The position numbers were made by a program, and so were the translations under genes. Positions 1-10,063 of a DNA stretch of 64,000 nt are shown here, one piece after another; positions within the stretch are counted from its first letter, which is position 1; the number at the start of each line of letters is the position of its first letter. Source of the DNA: Micrasema longulum (taxonomy: Eukaryota; Arthropoda; Insecta; Trichoptera; Brachycentridae); assembly GCA_022494885.1 (NCBI GenBank), contig JAGVSM010002416.1, forward strand, positions 1 through 64,000. The letters run 5' to 3'. The notes under the pieces were generated by a model that made no database searches, was not told the origin of the DNA, and saw only the letters and a program-made list of their open reading frames with translations.

Positions 1-3000
1 CACAAACAGCCTTTAGACGTCTCTATCGGCAATCGACCTTAAAAATCTGTAAATAAAGGAAATTTTGTCGGGTATCGAACCCAGAGTTTTCAATAATCAT
101 CACTCCGTTTCTGCTTCATAGTTGGAGCATATGGCTTCCACAAACAGACTTTAGACGTCTCTATCGGCAATCGACCTTAAAATTCTCTCAAAAAAAGGAA
201 ATTTGGTCGGGTATCGAACCCAGAGTTTTCAATAATCATCACTCCGTTTCCGCTTCATAGTTGGAGCATATGGCTTCCACAAACAGCCTTTAGACGTCTC
301 TATCGGCAATCGACCTTAAAAATCTGTAAATAAAGGAAATTTTGTCGGGTATCGAACCCAGAGTTTTCAATAATCATCACTCCGTTTCTGCTTCATAGTT
401 GGAGCATATGGCTTCCACAAACAGCCTTTAGACGTCTCTATCAGCAATCGATCTTAAAATTCTGTAAAAAAAAGGAATTTCGTTGGGTATCGAACCCAGA
501 GTTTTCAATAATCATCACTCCGTTTCTGCTTCATAGTTGGAGCATATGGCTTCCACAAACAGCCTTTATACGTCTCTATCGGCAATCGACCTTAAAATTC
601 TGTAAAAAAAAAAGGAATTTTGTTGGGAATCGAACCCAGAGTTTTCAATAATCATCACTCCGTTTCCGCTTCATAGTTGGAGCATATGGCTTCCACAAAC
701 AGCCTTTAGACGTCTCTATCGGCAATCGACCTTAAAAATCTGTAAATAAAGGAAATTTTGTCGGGTATCGAACCCAGAGTTTTCAATAATCATCACTCCG
801 TTTCTGCTTCATAGTTGGAGCATATGGCTTCCACAAACAGACGTTAGACGTCTCTATCGGCAATCGACCTTAAAATTCTGTAAAAAAAAAAGGAATTTTG
901 TTGGGAATCGAACCCAGAGTTTTCAATAATCGTCACTTCATTTCTGCTTCATAGTTGGAGCATATGGCTTCCACAAACAGCCTTTAGACGTCTCTATCGG
1001 CAATCGACCTTAAAAATCTGTAAAAAAATGAAATTTTGTCGGGTATCGAACCCAGAGTTCTCAATAATCATCACTCCGTTTCTGCTGTATAGTTGGAGCA
1101 TATGGCATCCACAAACAGCCTTTAAACGTCTCTATCGGCAATCGACCTTAAAAATCTGTAAAAAAAAAGGAAATTTTGTCGGGTATCGAACCCAGAGTTT
1201 TAAATAATCATCACTCCGTTTCTGCTTCATAGTTGGAGCATATGGCTTCCACAAACAGCCTTTAGACGTCTCTATCGGCAATCGACCTTAAAATTCTGTA
1301 AAAAAAGGAAATTTTGTCGGGTATCGAACCCAGAGTTTTCAATAATCATCACTCCGTTTCTGCTTCATAGTTGGAGCATATGGCTTCCACAAACAGCCTT
1401 TAGACGTCTCTATCGGCAATCGACCTTACAAATCTGTAAAAAAAAAGAAAAATTCCGTCGGGTATCGAACCCAGAGTTTTCAATAATCGTCACTTCATTT
1501 CTGCTTCATAGTTGGAGCATATGGCTTCCACAAACAGCCTTTAGACGTCTCTATCAGCAATCGATCTAAAAATTCTGTAAAAAAAACAGAAATTTTGTTG
1601 GGTATCGAACCCAGAGTTTTCAATAATCATCACTCCGTTTCTGCTTCATAGTTGGAGCATATGGCTTCCACAAACAGCCTTTAGACGTCTCTATCGGCAA
1701 TCGACCTTAAAATTCTGTAAAAAAAAAAGGAATTTTGTTGGGAATCGAACCCAGAGTTTTCAATAATCATCACTCCGTTTCCGCTTCATAGTTGGAGCAT
1801 ATGGCTTCCACAAACAGCCTTTAGACGTCTCTATCGGCAATCGACCTTAAAAATCTGTAAATAAAGGAAATTTTGTCGGGTATCGAACCCAGAGTTTTCA
1901 ATAATCATCACTCCGTTTCTGCTTCATAGTTGGAGCATATGGCTTCCACAAACAGCCTTTAGACGTCTCTATCGGCAATCGACCTTAAAATTCTGTAAAA
2001 AAAAAAGGAATTTTGTTGGGAATCGAACCCAGAGTTTTCAATAATCGTCACTTCATTTCTGCTTCATAGTTGGAGCATATGGCTTCCACAAACAGCCTTT
2101 AGACGTCTCTATCGGCAATCGACCTTAAAAATCTGTAAAAAAATGAAATTTTGTCGGGTATCGAACCCAGAGTTCTCAATAATCATCACTCCGTTTCTGC
2201 TTATAGTTGGAGCATATGGCATCCACAAACAGCCTTTAAACGTCTCTATCGGCAATCGACCTTAAAAATCTGTAAAAAAAGGAAATTTTGTCGGGTATCG
2301 AACCCAGAGTTTTCAATAATCATCACTCCGTTTCTGCTTCATAGTTGGAGCATATGGCTTCCACAAACAGCCTTTAGACGTCTCTATCGGCAATCGACCT
2401 TAAAAATCTGTAAAAAAAGGAAATTTTGTCGGGTATCGAACCCAGAGTTTTCAATAATCATCACTCCGTTTCTGCTTCATAGTTGGAGCATATGGCTTCC
2501 ACAAACAGCCTTTAGACGTCTCTATCGGCAATCGACCTTACAAATCTGTAAAAAAAAAGAAAAATTCCGTCGGGTATCGAACCCAGAGTTTTCAATAATC
2601 GTCACTTCATTTCTGCTTCATAGTTGGAGCATATGGCTTCCACAAACAGCCTTTAGACGTCTCTATCGGCAATCGACCTTAAAAATCTGTAAATAAAGGA
2701 AATTTTGTCGGGTATCGAACCCAGAGTTTTCAATAATCATCACTCCGTTTCTGCTTCATAGTTGGAGCATATGGCTTCCACAAACAGCCTTTAGACGTCT
2801 CTATCGGCAATCGACCTTAAAATCTGTAAAAAAAAAGGAAATTTTGTCGGGTATCGAACCCAGAGTTTTCAATAATCATCACTCCGTTTCTGCTTCATAG
2901 TTGGAGCATATGGCTTCCACAAACAGCCTTTAGACGTCTCTATCGGCAATCGACCTTAAAATCTGTAAAAAAAAAAGGAAATTTTGTCGGGTATCGAACC

Positions 3001-3740
3001 CAGAGTTTTCAATAATCATCACTCCGTTTCTGCTTCATAGTTGGAGCATATGGCTTCCACAAACAGCCTTTAGACGTCTCTATCGGCAATCGACCTTAAA
3101 AATCTGTAAAAAAAGGAAATTTTGTCGGGTATCGAACCCAGAGTTTTCAATAATCATCACCCGTTTCTGCTTCATAGTTGGAGCATATTCTTAACAAACA
3201 GCCTTTAGACGTCTCTATCGGCAATCGACCTTACAAATCTGTAAAAGAAAAATTCCGTCGGGTATCGAACCCAGAGTTTTCAATAATCGTCACTTCATTT
3301 CTGTTTCATAGTTGGAGCATATGGCTTCCACAAACAGCCTTTAGACGTCTCTATCGGCAATCGACCTTAAAAATCTGTAAAAAAAGTAAATTTTGTCGGG
3401 TATCGAACCCAGAGTTTTCAATAATCATCACTCCGTTTCTGCTTCATAGTTGGAGCATATGGCTTTCACAAACAGCCTTTAAACGTCTCTATCGGAAATC
3501 GACCCCTTAAATTCTGTAAATAGGAAATTTTGTCGGGTATCGAACCCAGAGTTTTCAATAATCATCACTCCGTTTCTGCTTCATAATTGGAGCATATGGA
3601 ATCGAACCAAATGATTATCAAAAATCATCATTAAATGTCAGCTTCATAGTTGGAGCATATGGCTTCCACGAACAACCTCTTGACCTCTATCGGCTTTCAA
3701 CTCCTGGGAAAAAAAGTTTTGTTGGGAATCGAACCAAACT
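1..3740. repeat. Tandem satellite array, ~138-bp monomer, ~27 copies
   Basis: Monomers start with CACAAACAGCCTTTAGACGT at 1, 139, 278, 416 and 554, and so on, giving 138-139 bp spacing. Length variation sits mostly in an A-run after TCTGTAAA. The last clean unit ends near 3600; a decayed unit (3600-3740) closes the array. The array continues off the left edge, so its true length is unknown. Each monomer contains a motif such as TTGGGAATCGAACCCAGAG, whose reverse complement holds GGTTCGATTCC, the RNA polymerase III B-box consensus. Because 138 is divisible by 3, several monomers stay open in one frame and give repetitive reading frames with a 46-residue period (for example 2151-2696); these are not genes. 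Confidence 0.97.
440..2668. repeat. Two copies of an 8-monomer higher-order repeat (~1.11 kb each)
   Basis: Diagnostic monomer variants recur about 1,113 bp apart in the same order. The CAGCAATCGATCT variant is at ~441 and ~1555. The GGGAATCG variant followed by CCGCTTCATAG is at ~630 and ~1745. CGTCACTTCATTT is at ~931 and ~2047. AAAATGAAATTTTG is at ~1025 and ~2140. The TGGCATCCAC variant is at ~1102 and ~2218. AAATTCCGTCGGG is at ~1450 and ~2563. This shows an eight-unit block duplicated as a whole, inside an otherwise monomeric array. Confidence 0.85.
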
Positions 3741-3789
3741 GCATTTGGAAAACATTTTGTTAGGAAGAGCAATGTTTTCACTCAACCAT

Positions 3790-4032
3790 GGCCCTGGTTA
3801 CAATGGAAGTAAACAGATTTATCTTCGATTCTCTATAAAGAAAAACGATATTTGTGTACGAAAATGAGTAAATTTGCATGAACATTTAAAGTATCTTCGA
3901 CGGTAACCAATAATTAAATATGTTTAGGAGAAAAGATGGCATTCATGTTCTGCTTTTCATACAGAAAACTTTATTTTACTTTGTAGATAAAATTGATGAT
4001 AAATATTAACGACCCATTGTAATCGAGGCCCA
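3790..4032. mobile_element. MITE with inverted ends (family M1, GGGGCCCCGATTACAATGGG)
   Basis: The left end GGCCCTGGTTACAATGGAAG and the right end CCCATTGTAATCGAGGCC are imperfect inverted repeats enclosing about 240 bp without a coding frame. Related copies are at 36029-37354 and 54628-55083 (both interrupted by other insertions), with fragments at about 34893-34925 and 44106-44190. The ends read close to GGGGCCCCGATTACAATGGG in the better copies. Superfamily not identified. Confidence 0.8.
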
Positions 4033-4039
4033 GATCTCT

Positions 4040-5850
4040 TCGAATATCGACATCTTTCGTGTTACCTAAAGAAAGTTCAGCTTTCAGTTAGAGTAAGCTT
4101 CCCTTTACTATAACTACTGGGTATTTTATTTTCCCATTTTATCACATTTAAATTGTAAAAACAATTTCTTGTTTTCGTGTTATTTATGCCTTAAATATAT
4201 CTTCTGTAAATGTTCATAAACGTATTAAATAAACAAATTGAAATTAAAATGAATTTTAAAAATTATATTTAAAAATGGTCAATTTACATACCTTAAAATT
4301 AAGATGAATTTCTTGTATACTTTTGATTTCTGAATATACCTACCTACTCAGTCAGTTTATTATGTCGTGTCCTTTTATTTATTCATCATATTTACAATTA
4401 ATTTGCTGAAATAAATGTTTAAAAAAAATGACACTTTGTCTATCGGTTTTAAAAATAAAAAAGGCTTACCTTGCGATTTCCTGTACAAATTATGTATTTA
4501 AAGAAAATCCTGATCACTTGTATTATTACTCTTCAATCTCGATCGTTTAACAATAAAAATTATTACACTTTTTTGACAAATAAAAGATTGCCTTCGTATT
4601 TGACGCTTACACTTGTTCCGTTGAATAATAAAAAAGGAATGTCGTTCACTTTTGATAAATTGACCGTAACCGAATTTTGAAAAACAAATGGTTTTCGACG
4701 AAACGCACATAGAAAATGTATCGATGTTTATAAAACGCATAGTATGAAATATTTTTTCCAACTCAGTACAGGAGAACAGGAGTCCCGTGGAAGTAAAATA
4801 ATGATAAAATACGAATTTGATTATTGTGATTCGAGTAATCAAATTAATTTAAAATTAACATAAACAATAAGAATGTTCATGGCCGAGGGTAGTTTCGTCA
4901 TTGTATAGATACCTTATATGAAATATTTTCACTGTTTTCGTTTTTATCAAACTATTATGTATTGATGTACTATATTAAAAATATATATTTTTATATTTAT
5001 TGTAAACCTGTTGTATGTCTGATTATTTTGTTTGTTGCCATTTTTTGTGACGCAACTCATGTTAACACCACAAATTACAATTTTAAGAAATGTATTCTTC
5101 ATTTTAAATAAATATTGGTTCTACCAAGTTTTTCCATTAATTGTTTTAGGAGTTTTTAAAATCGTGGCTTTTAAATACACGGGTATTAAATAATTGCCCA
5201 GCGTTGTGAAATAGTTGATAATTATTTTTTTTACTTAAATCAATCAAACAAAATATTACTTTATGAATTATTTAACGATTTTTCAATATTTTCCATTAGC
5301 TATTTTGTGAATCAAGGCATTGACTACATTTTCACTACCCTCCGTCATTATACTTCATAAGTTGTTTGATAATAAATAACCTGTAGAAATAACGACACAT
5401 GTTAATATTATATATGAGATTTACGCGTTGTTTTTAAATATAAATAAACGTTGTCTATTTTTTATGTACCTATATTCAATAATTTTAAAAAAAGGTGATT
5501 ACAGTTTAAACATTCACAATATAAAACCTGTTAATAAAAAGAAGAAAAGCAAGTAAAAATATATCAATAACCCATTTCAAATCTAATAATAATTTTAAGG
5601 TTCATCATACTGCTGCCATCTTCTTGAATATTTCAATTCCGCCTTCCCTGATGATGCTTGCACAATATTTAGTAATATTTAATCAATCGCGCCCGGAATA
5701 AATTATATACTGATTTTTATAACACAAATTAATTCAAAAATGCAAAAGGTAATTATTTTTAGTTTCACTCACTCACTCACTTAGAAACATTTCCGAAATT
5801 CAACAAAAATTATTACTGTGCAACAATAATAAAAAAATACAGATTTTCTT
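4040..5850. other. AT-rich intergenic DNA, no gene recognised
   Basis: Very AT-rich with many A and T runs. A 114-codon minus-strand reading frame at 4498-4842 has no recognisable domain and composition like its surroundings, so I do not call it. No splice-bounded coding segment or repeat family member was recognised here. Confidence 0.6.
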
Positions 5851-5857
5851 TTGCGAA

Positions 5858-6000
5858 TTATGTGGTGCAATGGCTAAGACGTTTGCCCAGCGTACTGGAT
5901 TTTCAGATTCGATCTCCGACCAGATCACAATTACATTTAATAAAGCTCGGGTGGTTGTATTTACCAACCGCTCCCGAATATAAATATACTTTTTTTTTTA
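5858..6000 (+). mobile_element. tRNA-derived SINE-like copy (degenerate)
   Basis: TGGTGCAATGGCTAAGAC resembles a tRNA A box and GATTCGATCTCC, about 35 bp on, resembles a B box. An AT-rich body with a T-run follows. A second tRNA-like head with GGGTTCGATTCCCGA lies at about 6150-6225. Neither folds convincingly as a full cloverleaf by eye, so they are read as SINE heads rather than tRNA genes. Confidence 0.5.
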
Positions 6001-6909
6001 AACTCGAAGAGGCAATTTAATTTTTTACTTATTAAACCGATTTTAAGTTTGTTTTATTATTAATTTCACTGATTGAACACACTTCGTAACACTTCGATAT
6101 TGCAAATTATGGCGCAATAAAAAAGAACGCCGTTAAAATTAATTAAATTTGGCGGAAACGTGTGTAACGACTAAGACGATGTCTCATTTACGTTTGTTTA
6201 TTCAGGGTTCGATTCCCGATTACATAAAAAACTTTAAAATTAACACTCACACTAACAAAAAAGCAAAACGTAAAACAATAGAATTGTTACACTGGACCCC
6301 AAAATATTAATTATTATATTTAAACAATTTATTTTTAAAAAGGACAATAAATTGCCACCCCTGGGCACCACGTTTTTACAATCTTCGGACACCAGATATT
6401 TTTTTCTTTATTAAATTTTTAAAAAAATATCAAAAACACGCACTTTTTATTAAAAGCTTAGCAAAATATGTTATTTTTAATACGTATGCTTCGCGATTGA
6501 ATTTCGAAAACGGACTGGCGGTGGTGGCATTTTCAGGCCTTGTATACCCCAGAAAACGTGAGCCGATTTCACCACATTATTTTGTGAAAATGCAACAATA
6601 AGTTGTTTTGATGCTTTCTAAAATAAAATTTAATATAATAATCGTTCTTTTGATATTATTGTTAAACGTTTCTTCAGTTAGTACATGAGTTATTTTCGTT
6701 TATGCTTTTCATACCATATAAGGAGATGTCTAGAAGAAGCAAAACAAATCGAAACATGACTCATTTTCTTGCGCCCGTATTCAAAAAACTAACGCATGGA
6801 ATATCGATTGAAATTGACATTATGAAGACATGAATATCAGCATTACGCTTCAAATAATATTATTTTACAAATGAAATTACAGTACTGCGTAAAATTAGCT
6901 AAGTAATAA

Positions 6910-7170
6910 ACCACTTCGTCTTACCCTTATTCACGTCTGATGGTGCATAGGACACTTTATTGTATCACCAATTCTAGAGTATTTCCATCGTTTATTAATA
7001 CGGGTAAGATTATCAATCTTTCGCTTCATGTATAATTCTAAGGCTGTCAAATTGATTATATTTATTTGTTTTTGTTACACCTTTAAAATAAATACTTACA
7101 TATATTCAACTCAGTTAGTAATTGAATCCGAGACATGCATGAGGTTCCAAGTTTGATTCCCGGCAAAAAC
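6910..7170 (-). mobile_element. Partial tRNA-derived SINE (family S1)
   Basis: Contains the S1 body motifs GGTGCATAGGACACTTTATT and ATCAATCTTTCGCTTCA, then TTTGATTCCCGGC near 7153. S1 copies in minus orientation read: ATC-repeat tail, GGTGCATAGRGCAC, a CAGTCCAGGG motif, then a tRNA-like head whose complement carries GGTTCGATTCC. This copy is diverged and incomplete. Confidence 0.5.
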
Positions 7171-7274
7171 CAAGTTCCAAATTATTTTTAATAATTAAAA
7201 AATACAGCATTTTTTATTGCTACCGTTCATAATTTTTTTTTAATAAAAAAAAATTTTGACTTATTATTTAACAA

Positions 7275-7690
7275 TATTTTCAGCTTGTCCAAATGTTTGT
7301 AGACAAATACTGAATTTAACATCCTGAGAGATTATTAAAATTAACATATTTCAACGGAGATAGAGAACACCTAGGCATTTACAGGGCTGATGACCTGTCA
7401 TTGGCTGGTTTAAGAGGTCATTTAGCATGCTGTATGAATTTACCATTTTGCTAATGTTTTAACATCCACATTTCTTCAATTCTTCCATGGTTTCGGTCGT
7501 TGCCTGGGTGAAATAATTCATTCAGATGAATCTCACTTGCATCAATAAATGTTTTGGCTCTTTGACTTCACAAACACGGTCGTTCAAACATAAGCAAAAT
7601 TGTGAATGTTGCACAGTGTGTAAAGTGGCCACTCAAACTAGCCAATGACAGATCATATGCCCTTTAGTATTTTCTTCCTATCTCTATTGT
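7275..7690. mobile_element. Foldback element (family F1)
   Basis: The left half (about 7283-7490: TTTACAGGGCTGATGACCTG, CATTGGCTGGTTT) is repeated in inverted form in the right half (about 7560-7690: GTGTGTAAAGTGGCCACTCA, AGCCAATGACAG), around a central CTTCACAAAC segment. The outer ends resemble TTTTGAGTTTGTCCAAATG. F1 is the commonest dispersed repeat of the window: further copies are near 15160-15410, 17541-17830, 20378-20660, 22225-22720, 23620-23900, 25900-26470, 33460-33870, 35025-35365, 40130-40480 and 41930-42070. No coding sequence was seen in any copy. Confidence 0.75.
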
Positions 7691-7739
7691 AATATGTTAT
7701 TCTTATTATTTACCAAAATACTGACATTTTCAGACCATT

Positions 7740-7860
7740 TCCTAAAAGCTGGAAGTCGCTTGTGCTGAAAATGGGAATTGAGTAGAGTGGAATTTGAGTC
7801 TCGTATCTTTGATACGTGAGTCCATAGGACTACCACGGGACCACAACCCGGTTCATGATT
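7740..7860 (-). mobile_element. tRNA-derived SINE head (family S2)
   Basis: On the minus strand the sequence reads as a tRNA-like head (GTCCCGTGGTAGTCC as an A-box region) followed by the S2 body. The best copy of the family is at 42343-42500 on the plus strand. The B box is decayed here (the complement reads ACTCAAATTCCAC). It adjoins the right end of an F1 element. Confidence 0.5.
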
Positions 7861-8227
7861 GCAAAATTAAAGCTTTATTGAAAATATTTTTTGAAAGGTC
7901 GTGTTACTTTCTGTTTGCGTTTACTTACGTATTAAGGTATTTTACAAAAATATATTTTTTTTTAGACGTACCTACAACAGAGCTACAACAATCATAGTAG
8001 TTACACAGAACATCTAGGCCCGTATCAAAATGCGAATTTAACAAATTAATCTACATCATCATTTCCCTACCTGCACCCGGTGGTGCATAGGGCACCGCAT
8101 TGGTGCTCGAATTGCAGCGAAGATAAGGTGCATAAACTATTCATTTCTCTTTTTAGGTTATTAATCAATGTATAAATATCAAAACTCGTCTATAAAAATT
8201 TAAACATACCTACTTAGAATATTGCAG

Positions 8228-9225
8228 TCATTCTCATTATCATCATCATTTCTCAATCTGCACCCAATAGTAAATAGGGCACAGCATTAGTACAGCCATA
8301 AAATTAAGAATAGTCCAGAAGGAGCGTAGAATCATATTTGAATACATCGGACTGTGTCCAAAAAACCCCTCACTTTGCCCCACTTTCGCCGCGCGCATGC
8401 GTAAAGTCGCCGCGTTATGTTGCCAGATCGCGAAAAATATAATCATAACATAAATGTAAGAAATATAAAAAAAATATTGTTCACGCGCAAACATTGATTG
8501 ACACAACAGAGTAGATAAGTAAATGGTCATTTAATAAGAATAATTTAATTCGTGAACTTTAAACATAAAAAATAAAACAAACTTTATTTTACATAAAACA
8601 GATACTTTTATGTCATGTTAAATAATATTTGATGTTTTAAAGATAATGTCGGCCAAATGTCCACCACAGCGTTGTTTAATCCGAGAGGTCCAATTTTCAT
8701 TAGTTCTTTCATTAGATGAGCAAAGAATTGTAAAAAAATTGACCAACCTGGCAACACTCACAAAACGTCTATATTATTTTCTTTGACAATCTGACAGATG
8801 GAAAAATAATTCAATTTTTAAGTAATGCATTTGCTACTTACACGTGCATTTGATACTTACACGTGAAATGTGATCCCATCTTGTTTTTTTTAGGTCCTAG
8901 CAGTGTTTCTACACTTTAAAACCACACAACACGACATAGTTGAATTCAAATCGGTAGTTGAAGAGAAGTTGAGAAACTAATGGGTCAAAATGTCAAACTA
9001 CTCCTTTAGTAGTAGTTTAGTCGCCTTCTCTTTGATGTGCATATAAGGCTTCTGGACTATTCTTAATTCTATAAGTACAGCATTCGCAGCGTATTTCGAT
9101 TAATTTCATTACATGAAAGGCAAGGTGATCAGCCTTACGATTCAGGTGCCAGTCCAGGGATAGTAAAATATTATATTGTAAAAACATCTTTTTAATAAAT
9201 ATTTCATGTTAACCATGTTGGGAAA
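8228..9225 (-). mobile_element. SINE S1 copy split by a hAT-like insertion
   Basis: S1 sequence runs 8228-8296 (CATCATCATTTCTCAATCTG, then AGCATTAGTACAGC), stops, and resumes at 9074 (AGTACAGCATTCGCAGCGTA through CAGTCCAGGG). The two parts rejoin in the order seen in the uninterrupted S1 copies at 13968-14237 and 14277-14537. The element between them is described separately. Confidence 0.75.
8297..9073. mobile_element. Non-autonomous hAT-like element (family H1), 777 bp, with 8-bp TSD
   Basis: The ends are inverted repeats: CATAAAATTAAGAATAGTCC at 8297, with TATAGAATTAAGAATAGTCC as the complement of the right end at 9073. Both sides carry AGTACAGC (8289-8296 and 9074-9081), an 8-bp target-site duplication as made by hAT transposases. 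No transposase frame was found, so it must have been mobilised in trans. Other copies: 34471-34880 (truncated) and 63665 to the right edge. Confidence 0.82.
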
Positions 9226-9227
9226 TC

Positions 9228-9478
9228 TCTTATCATCATTCCCCTGTCCGCATTCAGTGGTGCATAGGGCGCTCCATTTGAAAACTAAATGCGGCATATT
9301 TCGGTCGTCTTTTAGATGAAGGTAGACTGATCAGTCCTACACTACAGGCCAGGTTCATTGAAATATTGCAGTTTAAACCATCTTAAAAATAAATGTTTAG
9401 GTCTAACCTGTCAGGAATCAAACTCAGGACCTCAAGAATTTCGGGCGAACGCGCCAACGAGGCGGACACCACGAGGCG
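9228..9478 (-). mobile_element. tRNA-derived SINE (family S1), near full length
   Basis: Reads, in minus orientation, CCGCATTCAGTGGTGCATAG, the AGACTGATCAGTCCTACACT body, then GTCAGGAATCAAACTCAGGA ahead of a tRNA-like head ending in the CGAACGCGCCAACGAGGCGG region. The complement carries a diverged B box (GAGTTTGATTCC). Confidence 0.7.
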
Positions 9479-9479
9479 G

Positions 9480-10060
9480 ACTCATCTCCACTCGATTTCC
9501 TTATTTAGGGTTTTGACCTCAGAGCAGCTATCGAGTTGAAACACTCGTACAAGGTTCTGATTATATTTCACACACAGAACTGTATTCTTCATACACCTGG
9601 ACAGAGAGTTATACCTCTTGTAGTCAAATTATATTAATTTAATTTTTCGGTAATCATAATTTATTTGTGTTTGTTTTGCAAAAGTTTTTAATATTTTCTT
9701 CTACCTACAACTTTCCATAAAATAATTCCATGGCATGTCTAAACATGTCAATTTATCAATAAAAAGATAACTATATGAATAATAAATAAATATTAAATTG
9801 TAAATATGTTTCAACCGATTCTCTTTGAAAAGGGAATGAATGGACGAATCGTCATATTTTTCAAACAAATATTTTCAATGTTTTGATTAAACCAAATGTT
9901 TACATTTTTCTGCCATTTTCTATTAGTCATAAAAAGCCCTTTTAGATATTTATAAAAATTCGTTATCAAAAGGCACATTAGGCAATTACATCAAAGATAT
10001 TGCCGACGCAACAACAATAATAATATTATGATGCATTTATGCAAGAGATGTTTTTGAAGT
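9480..10060. other. Intergenic DNA with a short dispersed repeat
   Basis: No gene seen. A segment at about 9528-9610 (CACACACAGAACTGTAT...CATACACCTGG) recurs in diverged form near 38746-38830, just upstream of an intact EcKL gene. The rest is AT-rich and unremarkable. Confidence 0.5.
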
Positions 10061-10063
10061 AAA

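Noticed and set aside
2151..3510. Long repetitive reading frames in the satellite (181 and 110 codons)
   Set aside because: They repeat every 46 residues because the monomer is 138 bp; start codons and stops depend on A-run length. No gene features.
1..3740. Regular repeats suggesting a CRISPR array
   Set aside because: Whole 138-bp monomers repeat with no unique spacers, and the rest of the window is eukaryotic.
4498..4842. 114-codon minus-strand frame
   Set aside because: No domain, biased composition typical of AT-rich DNA, and no splice or promoter context.
5858..6225. tRNA genes
   Set aside because: B-box-like motifs are present, but acceptor and anticodon stems do not pair convincingly; these and similar sites fit tRNA-derived SINEs.
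8246..8530. 94-codon minus-strand frame
   Set aside because: Crosses the boundary between a SINE and a hAT-like element, so it is a chance frame.
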